DNA from: Lachnospiraceae bacterium
Lineage (GTDB): Bacteria > Bacillota > Clostridia > Lachnospirales > Lachnospiraceae
Direction: 5' to 3'
Length of the DNA: 5,280 bases
NCBI GenBank assembly: GCA_019420465.1
Contig: JAHZHB010000152.1
Coordinates: 1-5,280, forward strand
Made by a program: the position numbers and the translations under genes. Under the pieces are notes generated by a model. It made no database searches. It was given only the letters and a program-made list of their open reading frames with translations, and was not told where the DNA came from. Positions 1 through 5,265 of the stretch are shown here, piece after piece. The number at the start of each line of letters is the position of its first letter. Positions within the stretch are counted from its first letter, which is position 1.

Positions 1-248
1 GTCAAAAGTGGCGAGAAGCACAGGAAATAACCACGGAAAGCCGTGAAAGCAGTAAATCCGTTGTCAAAAGTGGCGAGAAGCACAGGAAATAACCACGGAA
101 AGCCGTGAAAGCAGTAAATCCGTTGTCAAAAGTGGCGAGAAGCACAGGAAATAACCACGGAAAGCCGTGAAAACAGTAAATCCGTTGTCAAAAGTGGTGA
201 TAAACCAAAAAAATGACCACGGAAAAAAGAAAAAGCAGCCAATCTTTT
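1..248. repeat. Tandem array of a 62-bp repeat, four copies
   Basis: Four head-to-tail units begin at 1, 63, 125 and 187, each opening with GTCAAAAGTGG. Units 1 and 2 are identical. Unit 3 differs by one base (G to A at 173). Unit 4 (187-248) keeps the 62-bp length but matches at about 45 of 62 positions, as expected for a decayed terminal copy. Each of the first three units contains CACGG-AAAG-CCGTG, a 5-bp stem with a 4-base loop; unit 4 has lost the right arm. Because 62 is not a multiple of three and the unit contains TAA, the array is not a repeated protein domain on the plus strand; the minus-strand frames also meet stops. The array starts at the window edge, so it probably extends further left. 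It could be a minisatellite grown by slippage or a cluster of small mobile repeats; the sequence does not decide. Confidence 0.95.
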
Positions 249-316
249 GCTGTAAACTGTGTGAAAAAACAATGGGCGGGACAGTTCCATAAAAATCAGT
301 TTCGAATGTTTCGAGG

Positions 317-757
317 ATGAATTACAGATTATCCACTAACAGCATATTCAGTTCTTTGCAGCACTTCAAATCTTCGCGTGTAAGCAAAAGCTGGTCGCGC
401 AGTGTGTCGGTTACAGCGATCACGGAAACTCCGATCGGCTATATGATCAAAAATGATTATGCCTGGAATTTTGCCAAACGACTGATCTATGAGGCAGTAG
501 AAGTGGCAGAGGCCGATGGTACATACTTTGACCGCCGTGAGGCACTGGCTATGGTTCACAAAGTATGTGAAGATGCCGGAGACGGATATTCTTCCATGTA
601 TCAGGATAAAAAGAAACATATCCGGACAGAGATCGATGCGATCAATGGCGCTATCGTGGAGCAGGCGAAGCAGTATGGTGTGTCGACTCCGTACAATACG
701 CTGATCGTGGATCTGATCCACGCGATTGAGGGCGGGTACGAGTATCAGGAAAAATAG
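317..757 (+). pseudogene. panE: Remnant of ketopantoate reductase (C-terminal domain only)
   Basis: This is a 146-codon open frame. From about residue 30 onward it reads as the C-terminal helical domain of 2-dehydropantoate 2-reductase (PanE/ApbA), the NADPH-dependent enzyme that makes pantoate for coenzyme A synthesis. Visible signatures are TETPIGYMIKND (36-47), SSMYQD (92-97), TEIDAINGAIV (104-114) and GVSTPYNTL (121-129). These match the E. coli pattern SSMLQD...TEIDYING...PENT and include the conserved Ser, Asp and Glu of that domain. The family is about 300 residues long. The N-terminal Rossmann domain with its GxGxxG motif is absent, as is the region that carries the catalytic lysine. 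Residues 1-29 do not resemble PanE. The start is poor: GAGG lies directly against the ATG. I read it as a 5'-truncated, probably inactive gene joined to unrelated DNA near position 404. An expressed stand-alone domain is possible but unlikely. Confidence 0.8.
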
Positions 758-843
758 GAAAGACATATATCGAAACCAGGCGATATGCATGGAATCTGGA
801 AAATGAAAGAGCGTAGACGTAAACCAGGAGATATACGCGGTAA

Positions 844-904
844 AACAAAAGAGAGACACAGAAAAATGTGAGATAAAATCACGTAACTGTGTCTCTCTTT
901 TGTT
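844..904. terminator. Bidirectional intrinsic terminator between convergent genes
   Basis: The 18-base arm AACAAAAGAGAGACACAG (844-861) is perfectly complementary to CTGTGTCTCTCTTTTGTT (887-904). The 25-base loop contains a further short GTGA/TCAC pairing. Read on the minus strand, the stem ends in TTTTGTTTTA, a U-rich tract suited to ending the permease operon. Read on the plus strand it ends in CTTTTGTT and can stop transcription from the PanE-remnant side. Its place between two convergent genes fits this role. Confidence 0.85.
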
Positions 905-921
905 ACTGCTTTGCATGCTGC

Positions 922-942
922 AACACTGTCACGGACAGTGTT
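922..942. other. Short perfect hairpin just after the permease stop
   Basis: AACACTGTC-ACG-GACAGTGTT is a perfect 9-bp stem with a 3-base loop, 15 bases beyond the permease stop codon. It has no U tract on the minus strand, so it is not an intrinsic terminator by itself. It could protect the 3' end of the operon mRNA or assist the larger terminator at 844-904. A further small palindrome, TTGCA-TGC-TGCAA, is next to it at 911-923. Confidence 0.6.
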
Positions 943-957
943 TTGCAAGTGAATTAC

Positions 958-2211
958 CTACAGCAGATATACGATGCACGATACGATCGTGCTGGTCAGA
1001 CCGACGAGTGCTTCGTACGGAATAAGCTTTATACGTTCTTTGATCTGCATATTGACGGATCCGCCGGTGGCATGGAAGAAGGAACCATGAGGCAGAGAGT
1101 CGATGACAGTTGCACCGGCGTGGATCATGGCACCGGCATCCAGAGCAGGTACACCGCTTGTCAGCAGGGCACCGGAGAAAGTCTGTGAGGCTATGGTTGC
1201 ACCGGCTGTAGTGGATGCTGTGGCACCTGCCATGAGGATACCGGAGATCGGAGCCAGTACAAAGGCTGGAAGACTTGCCATTTCCAGCAGGCTGATCATG
1301 TCCGTCTGGATGGCGGAAGCCTTGATGATGCCGGCGAGAGTTCCGGTACCGATCAGAAGGATGGATACGCCAAGAACTTTGCTCAGACCAAATTCACAGT
1401 AGGATACGATGTGTCTGATCTGGCCGCAGGCGAGCATACATACGATACCGCCAAGTGGCAGTGCAATCAGTGGATCGATCGTGATGGAAAACAGCGGGCG
1501 CAGAGCCAGAAGGACTATGACGACCAGCGGACCGGCAATGGCTGCCACAAAGGAAGGCAGCTGTCTGGTCGTAGTTTCTTCAAGTTCAGATGCGGACAGC
1601 TTTGCACCGTTGTTTTTCTTTGCAAGGAAGGAAGCCAACAGGATCGTAACGATGACAGCAGCGATGGCCGGAATGATGTTGCGCATCATCAGGGCAGTCA
1701 GATCTGTCTGGAAGGCTTCTGCGGTTGCTATAGTGTTCGGGTTTGGCGAGATGATGTTTCCGGCTTTTCCGCCACCGATCATCGCGAGCAGGATAGCTGG
1801 TTTGTTGTAGCCGGCTTTGAGGCCGATCGCCATGGCGATCGGAGCCACGGTGATAACAGAAATATCCACAAATACGCCTACTGCGCAGATGATCATGGTA
1901 GATACTGCGATGGAAACGATGGCGAAACGTTCACCAAGTCTGGTTACGATAACATCTGCGATCTTTTCAGCAGCGCCCGTTTTGATCAGGGCACCGGCAA
2001 GGATACCGGAGGTGAGGATGCGCAGTACGGAGGACATCATGCTCTGGGCACCGGATACCATGGTGTCTACTGTGGTGACGAGGCCGCCACCGCCGATGAT
2101 GCCACCGATGAGGGCACCGAGGATCAGGCTGTATGCGGGGTGTACTTTTTTGATGATCAGCACGATCGCGAGAATAAGTCCCACGAGTGCGCCAAGAGTT
2201 GTAAATTCCAT
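958..2211 (-). CDS. GntP-family permease, probably a glycerate importer
   Basis: A 417-residue, very hydrophobic integral membrane protein of the GntP (gluconate:H+ symporter) family, of near-normal length (about 420-450). The N-terminus carries LGALVGLILAIVLIIKK with the downstream glycine-rich ALIGGIIGGGG (33-43). Family hallmarks follow: FVDISVITVAPIAMAIG (114-130), GGGKAGNIISPNPNTIATAEAF (147-168, Asn/Pro-rich), a soluble loop with KKNNGAKLSASELEETTTR (198-216), and the C-terminal half with AGATASTTAGATIAS and HAGATVIDSLPHGSFFHATGGSVNM (364-388). It is the second gene of an operon with a glycerate kinase 12 bp upstream and a CdaR-type regulator divergent from that. The context suggests D-glycerate as substrate, though gluconate or another hydroxy acid cannot be excluded from sequence. 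The ATG at 2211 is supported by TCCTCCTT (2218-2225), AAGGAGGA on the coding strand, six bases upstream. Confidence 0.93.
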   Translation of the reverse strand: MEFTTLGALVGLILAIVLIIKKVHPAYSLILGALIGGIIGGGGLVTTVDTMVSGAQSMMSSVLRILTSGILAGALIKTGAAEKIADVIVTRLGERFAIVSIAVSTMIICAVGVFVDISVITVAPIAMAIGLKAGYNKPAILLAMIGGGKAGNIISPNPNTIATAEAFQTDLTALMMRNIIPAIAAVIVTILLASFLAKKNNGAKLSASELEETTTRQLPSFVAAIAGPLVVIVLLALRPLFSITIDPLIALPLGGIVCMLACGQIRHIVSYCEFGLSKVLGVSILLIGTGTLAGIIKASAIQTDMISLLEMASLPAFVLAPISGILMAGATASTTAGATIASQTFSGALLTSGVPALDAGAMIHAGATVIDSLPHGSFFHATGGSVNMQIKERIKLIPYEALVGLTSTIVSCIVYLL

Positions 2212-2217
2212 GAGAGT

Positions 2218-2225
2218 TCCTCCTT
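2218..2225 (-). promoter_or_regulatory. Permease ribosome binding site overlapping the kinase stop
   Basis: On the minus strand AAGGAGGA precedes the permease ATG by six bases. The TAA stop of the upstream kinase (2226-2224) shares bases with this Shine-Dalgarno sequence. Ribosomes finishing the kinase therefore end on the permease initiation site, which implies translational coupling and balanced expression. Confidence 0.85.
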
Positions 2226-3378
2226 AGTTTATGTTCAGATTACGGCAGGCGTGGATGGTGCGAAATACCTGTTCGGTGGTATCTGCCATGTTGTGTCGGG
2301 CTGTTTCGTTTTGCATGGCTTCGTCAAGCGTTGTGATGCTGTGAAGGATCGGGAAAAAGGCATCGATGCCGTTTTCGTTGCAGATTCCGGCATCTTTGGC
2401 TACACTTCCGGAAAAGCCAAGGACCATGCAGCCATATTCCTTAGCTGTCTGTGCAACACCGATCGGAGCCTTGCCCATGACAGTCTGGCTGTCCAGGCGG
2501 CCTTCGCCGGTAAGAACGATATCGGCATCTTTTACATAGTCACGAAGTCTTGTTTCTTCCAGCACGATCTTGACACCGGATTCCAGTGTGGCATTAAAAA
2601 AGGTCAGAAAAGCGAAACCAAGACCACCGGCTGCACCGACGCCGGCATGCTGTTTGTTGGCTTTTGGGAAAGTCTTTGCAGCTAAGTCGGCATAGCTGTC
2701 AAGCCAGGCATCCATCTGTGCTACGATTTCAGGGGTGGCACCTTTTTGCGGTCCGAAAACAGCACTGCAGCCATGGCCACCACATAAGGGATTGGTCACA
2801 TCACAGGCGATGCGGAAGGTACATGCCGAAAGTTCGGGAAGAACATGATCGGTTGTGATCTGTGCAAGATTTTCCAGTCCTTTTCCGAACATACTTACCG
2901 GCTGTCCGGCAGTATCGAGCATACCAAAGCCAAGTGCCTGCAGCATACCAAGCCCGCCATCGTTTGTGGCGCTGCCGCCGATGCCTACGATAAAACGACG
3001 GCATCCTCTGGCAATCGCGTCCTTGATCACTTCACCGACACCGTAGGTTGTGGTGTTCAGTGGGTTTCTCTGTTCTTCGGTCACCTGTGTGATGCCTGCA
3101 GCACCGGACATTTCGATGATGGCTGTTTTGGTGTCTTCTACGATGCCGTAGGGACAGTCGACAGGAAGACCTGCAGGGCCTGTAACTGTAACGGTGCAGA
3201 GCTTTCCGCCAAGACCTGTGGTCAGGGCTTCAACGGTACCTTCTCCACCGTCCGCAAGGGGCCGGATGTCTATATGTGCATCCGGATAGACACGACGGAT
3301 GCCTTCGGCTGCGCTTTCACCGGCTTCCATGGAAGTCATGCTGCCTTTAAAAGAGTCGATTGCGATAACAACGTTCAT
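2224..3378 (-). CDS. glxK: Glycerate kinase (GlxK/GarK type)
   Basis: A 384-residue cytoplasmic kinase of the glycerate kinase type-1 family (usual length about 375-385). It phosphorylates D-glycerate with ATP; bacterial members of this family make 2-phosphoglycerate or, less often, 3-phosphoglycerate, and sequence alone does not tell which. Family motifs are all intact: IAIDSFKGSMTS (5-16), PLADGGEGTVEAL (40-52), GIGGSATNDGGLGMLQALG (132-150), CDVTNPLCGGHGCSAVFGPQKG (192-213), GAAGGLGFAF (248-257) and LTGEGRLDSQT...GKAP (289-305). No break or missing motif is seen. The ATG at 3378 is preceded by AAGGAG (3390-3385) with a six-base spacer. It is the first gene of the operon, cotranscribed with the GntP-family permease and divergent from the CdaR-type regulator. 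The set links uptake, activation and regulation of glycerate, a by-product of glucarate, galactarate and glyoxylate breakdown. Confidence 0.96.
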   Translation of the reverse strand: MNVVIAIDSFKGSMTSMEAGESAAEGIRRVYPDAHIDIRPLADGGEGTVEALTTGLGGKLCTVTVTGPAGLPVDCPYGIVEDTKTAIIEMSGAAGITQVTEEQRNPLNTTTYGVGEVIKDAIARGCRRFIVGIGGSATNDGGLGMLQALGFGMLDTAGQPVSMFGKGLENLAQITTDHVLPELSACTFRIACDVTNPLCGGHGCSAVFGPQKGATPEIVAQMDAWLDSYADLAAKTFPKANKQHAGVGAAGGLGFAFLTFFNATLESGVKIVLEETRLRDYVKDADIVLTGEGRLDSQTVMGKAPIGVAQTAKEYGCMVLGFSGSVAKDAGICNENGIDAFFPILHSITTLDEAMQNETARHNMADTTEQVFRTIHACRNLNIN

Positions 3379-3482
3379 TGATAGCTCCTTTCAGTTGCTT
3401 GTTATCATGTGTTTATACGGCAGGAAAAATACAAAAGACCTGAAACATACAGATACTGTTGTTTTGCTGCTCTGTGCCGTGT

Positions 3483-3516
3483 AACAGTGCGCTCTGTTGA
3501 TGTTAAAAGTATAACA
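3483..3516. promoter_or_regulatory. Paired N6 dyads, candidate regulator-binding sites
   Basis: Two inverted repeats of the same shape lie side by side: AACAG-N6-CTGTT (3483-3498) and TGTTA-N6-TAACA (3501-3516). The second spans the predicted -10 box of the kinase operon. A related ACAG-ATA-CTGT dyad is found at 3449-3459. Their place in the divergent intergenic region makes them candidates for binding by the CdaR-type regulator or a repressor. No matching published operator is known to me, so the assignment is inference. Confidence 0.4.
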
Positions 3517-3536
3517 AGGAATATCTGCAGTGAAAA
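3508..3536 (-). promoter_or_regulatory. Predicted promoter of the kinase-permease operon
   Basis: Read on the minus strand, TTTTCA (3536-3531) and TATACT (3513-3508) are separated by exactly 17 bases. The -10 box matches five of six consensus positions and the -35 box four of six, as expected for an activator-dependent sigma-A promoter. Transcription would start near 3500, giving a leader of roughly 120 bases before the kinase ATG. The TGTTA-N6-TAACA dyad (3501-3516) covers the -10 box. Confidence 0.55.
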
Positions 3537-3557
3537 TATTACAGAAAACAAAAAAAC

Positions 3558-3586
3558 TTGATATAAAGATAAAAATATGGTATGAA
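3558..3586 (+). promoter_or_regulatory. Predicted promoter of the CdaR-type regulator
   Basis: TTGATA (3558-3563) and TATGAA (3581-3586) are separated by 17 bases. The -35 box matches five of six consensus positions and the -10 box four of six. Transcription would start near 3593, leaving about 30 bases of leader that include the AGGAGG site. The -10 box overlaps the in-frame ATG at 3582, which argues that this ATG is not the translation start. Confidence 0.55.
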
Positions 3587-3612
3587 TAACAAAAATAAAG
3601 GCATACTACTAC

Positions 3613-3618
3613 AGGAGG
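3613..3618 (+). promoter_or_regulatory. Ribosome binding site that sets the regulator start
   Basis: A perfect AGGAGG sits five bases before the ATG at 3624. The in-frame ATG at 3582, 14 codons earlier, has no Shine-Dalgarno sequence in front of it. This selects 3624 as the start. Confidence 0.85.
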
Positions 3619-3623
3619 CAGCC

Positions 3624-4709
3624 ATGGAAGTGATCAGTAAGGCTATTGCACAGCAGATTGTGGATACAGTCAAGGATGTATGCAGTCAGAATATCAATTT
3701 TATTGACACAAAAGGAATCATTATTGCCAGTACGGACCCCGGACGTATCGATACGTTTCACGAGATCGGGTACAGGGTGGCCACTACAGGGGATACGCTG
3801 GAGGTGGCGGATGATGACAGTTTTTTCGGTACAAAGAAGGGAATAAATATTCCTGTCAGCTACAATGGCACGATCGTGGCGGTGATCGGTATCAGCGGAG
3901 ATGTAAACGAGGTGCGAAAGTATGCACATCTGGCCGGACGTATCACGGATATTCTGTTAAAGGAAAGAGAAATCGAGGCGCAGGGCACACAGAAGAAAAA
4001 CCGTCTGCATTATGTGATCCGCTGTCTGGTGAACAATGAGACGATCAATACGGCCTATCTTACGGATACTTTACGGGAAAACGGTCTGTCTGAGCAGTCG
4101 GTCTGCCGGGTTGTACTGATCCGTCTGGATGCCAGATATAATACAAATAATCTGTTCATGATCCAGTCGGCTGTCACGCAGGCGTTTATCAGGATGGATA
4201 TGCGTTTTTACCGGTACAATTACCCGAGTGAGTATATTCTGATCGCAGAGGATCAGGCGCTGCAAATGCATCAGGATGCGCTTACACAGCTGGCAAAAGA
4301 GTACGGTTCCGTGTTGCAGATCGGCATCGGTACGGCTGTCAATATCCGTCAGAGTGCCCGGTCCTACCAGTGTGCGGCGATCGCAGCCAATGCAGCAAAA
4401 GGAAAAAAGCTGCCGGTATGCTACGATGATCTCGATTTTGAGCTGCTTCTTGGTGCTGTCACAGGCGAGAGAAAGACGCAGTATCTGAACAAGATACTGG
4501 GGCAGCTTACCGAAGAGGACTGTAATCTGCTTCTACTGTATTATCAGAACGAAATGTCCCTGCAAAAGACGGCCGGTAAACTGTATGTGCATAAAAACAG
4601 TCTGCAGTACAGACTGAACCACATTGCGCAGGTGACGGGGTATAATCCGAGAAAGTTTACGGATGCCGTGGTACTGTACAGTGCCCTGCGGTTAAAAAAT
4701 CTGCTGTAA
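3624..4709 (+). CDS. cdaR: CdaR/PucR-family transcriptional regulator (sugar diacid regulator)
   Basis: A 361-residue regulator counted from the ATG at 3624; an in-frame ATG at 3582 would add 14 residues but lacks a ribosome site. Residues 3-135 form the putative sugar-diacid recognition domain: AQQIVDTVKDVCSQNINFID, GIIIASTDPGRI (31-42), the conserved HE of TFHEIG (44-49), KKGINIPVSYNGTIVAVIGISG (71-92) and VRKYAHLA. These align well with E. coli CdaR. A middle region of about 125-280 is the GGDEF-like spacer of this family. Residues 309-355 are the PucR-type helix-turn-helix, with SLQKTAGKLYVHKNSLQYRL then IAQVTGYNPRKFTDAVVLYSAL. CdaR family members activate genes for glucarate, galactarate and glycerate use. 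Here it is divergent from glycerate kinase and permease, so it likely activates them in response to glycerate or a related acid. The ligand is inferred from context. Confidence 0.93.
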   Translation: MEVISKAIAQQIVDTVKDVCSQNINFIDTKGIIIASTDPGRIDTFHEIGYRVATTGDTLEVADDDSFFGTKKGINIPVSYNGTIVAVIGISGDVNEVRKYAHLAGRITDILLKEREIEAQGTQKKNRLHYVIRCLVNNETINTAYLTDTLRENGLSEQSVCRVVLIRLDARYNTNNLFMIQSAVTQAFIRMDMRFYRYNYPSEYILIAEDQALQMHQDALTQLAKEYGSVLQIGIGTAVNIRQSARSYQCAAIAANAAKGKKLPVCYDDLDFELLLGAVTGERKTQYLNKILGQLTEEDCNLLLLYYQNEMSLQKTAGKLYVHKNSLQYRLNHIAQVTGYNPRKFTDAVVLYSALRLKNLL

Positions 4710-4795
4710 AGACTGTGAGAACGACAGTGCTGTTTATTCAGTAGCTGAGCCCTTGCTGTGCGTCTATACAAGGACATGATGCAGGTGTGAGCAGC

Positions 4796-4813
4796 ACCCG
4801 GAGCGTTTCGGGT
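4796..4813. terminator. Weak hairpin, possible terminator after the regulator
   Basis: ACCCG (4796-4800) pairs with CGGGT (4809-4813), extendable inward by G-U and A-U pairs. The following ATGATATTTA is only mildly U-rich. A second weak stem, ACTGT-N7-ACAGT (4712-4728), lies right after the regulator stop. Neither is a strong intrinsic terminator. Otherwise the stretch 4710-4871 shows no gene or convincing element. Confidence 0.25.
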
Positions 4814-4871
4814 ATGATATTTACGAATAACATCTAGTGCGAAAGAGGCATATAAAATATGGAAAAACCAC

Positions 4872-4900
4872 TTGAAAACTGATACCCCTATGGGTATAAT
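4872..4900 (+). promoter_or_regulatory. Strong sigma-A promoter of the small membrane-protein gene
   Basis: TTGAAA (4872-4877) and the perfect -10 box TATAAT (4895-4900) are separated by exactly 17 bases. This is the best promoter in the window. Transcription would start near 4907, leaving a leader of about 53 bases. A strong core promoter with an operator in its spacer is typical of a gene held off by a repressor and released by a signal. Confidence 0.85.
4882..4897. promoter_or_regulatory. CsoR/CstR-type operator within the promoter spacer
   Basis: ATACCC-CTAT-GGGTAT is a perfect 6-bp dyad with a 4-base centre. It fills the spacer and overlaps the first three bases of the -10 box. GC tracts flanked by TA in this arrangement are characteristic of operators for CsoR-family repressors, which sense copper(I) (CsoR) or persulfides (CstR). 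Binding here would block RNA polymerase. The regulator gene is not in the window, so the family assignment rests on the motif and its position. Confidence 0.65.
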
Positions 4901-4945
4901 GAGCATCAGATACCTGAAAAGGTAAAAAAATGATGAAAAATAAAC

Positions 4946-4951
4946 AGGAGG
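4946..4951 (+). promoter_or_regulatory. Ribosome binding site that sets the small-protein start
   Basis: AGGAGG lies eight bases before the ATG at 4960. The in-frame ATGs at 4930 and 4933 lack a site upstream and would put this Shine-Dalgarno sequence inside the coding region. The start at 4960 also places the hydrophobic segment close to the N-terminus. Confidence 0.85.
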
Positions 4952-4959
4952 TAGAGGTT

Positions 4960-5265
4960 ATGTTTAAAAGTTCATGGTCAAAAGTATTAGGAGGTTTTGT
5001 TCTCGGTGTGGTTGGTGTACCGATCCTGAAGAGTGAAGCAGCAAAGCATGTGTATAAATATGCTACAGCAGGTGTATTTATCGCAAAAGACCGCGTTCTT
5101 GAGGAAACAGAGCATCTGCAGGCTTACGCAGAGGATGTAGCAGAAGATGCAAAGGGCATCGTTGAGGAGTATTATCAGAAAAAGGATGCAAAGTATGAGG
5201 CAGCTGTTGAGGGTGCAGATACAGATGCAGAGGCAGAAGCCGAAGAAGAGACTACAGAAGAATAA
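4960..5265 (+). CDS. Small membrane-anchored protein, DUF6110/PacL-like, likely metal P-type ATPase partner
   Basis: A 101-residue protein. Residues 8-23 (VLGGFVLGVVGVPILK) form a short glycine-rich hydrophobic segment with a GxxxGxxG pattern. Next comes SEAAKHVYKYATAGVFIAKDRVLEE (25-49), then a helical stretch EHLQAYAEDVAEDAKGIVEEYYQKK (51-75) with likely coiled-coil or amphipathic character. The tail (84-101) is mostly Glu, Asp, Ala and Thr. The layout matches what I recall of DUF6110 and of the DUF1490 PacL proteins of mycobacteria. Those are small membrane proteins encoded beside P1B-type metal exporters, which they stabilise and supply with metal through acidic C-termini. This is family resemblance by eye, not a search result. 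There are no cysteines, and the single histidines are not in a His-rich tail. The CsoR-like operator in its promoter supports a metal or sulfur stress role. The gene ends 15 bases before the window edge, so its operon partner is not visible. Confidence 0.7.
   Translation: MFKSSWSKVLGGFVLGVVGVPILKSEAAKHVYKYATAGVFIAKDRVLEETEHLQAYAEDVAEDAKGIVEEYYQKKDAKYEAAVEGADTDAEAEAEEETTEE

Noticed and set aside
1..248. CRISPR array
   Set aside because: The copies abut directly with no variable spacers, so this is a tandem repeat and not a repeat-spacer array. No cas gene is present.
255..286. AACTGT/ACAGTT inverted repeat with a 20-base loop, considered as an insertion-sequence end or terminator
   Set aside because: The stem is only six pairs, there is no U tract, no transposase and no matching distal end in the window.
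773..840. Imperfect direct repeat AAACCAGGNGATAT at 773 and 821, with a small frame reading KPGDMHG and KPGDIRG
   Set aside because: Two 20-base copies matching at 16 positions are weak, and the frame runs into the terminator hairpin without a ribosome site. It is probably chance or decayed coding DNA.
329..916. Minus-strand open frame of 195 codons over the PanE remnant
   Set aside because: It runs through the terminator stem and is antisense to clear PanE homology. No domain or ribosome site supports it.
1411..2685. Long plus-strand open frame of 424 codons antisense to the permease and kinase genes
   Set aside because: Its product is rich in Asp, His, Cys and Gly with no recognisable domain and it spans two well-supported genes on the other strand. 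It is a codon-bias shadow.
3531..3544. Catabolite-repression (cre) site at TGAAAATATTACA
   Set aside because: It lacks the central CG and is one base short of the usual cre length.
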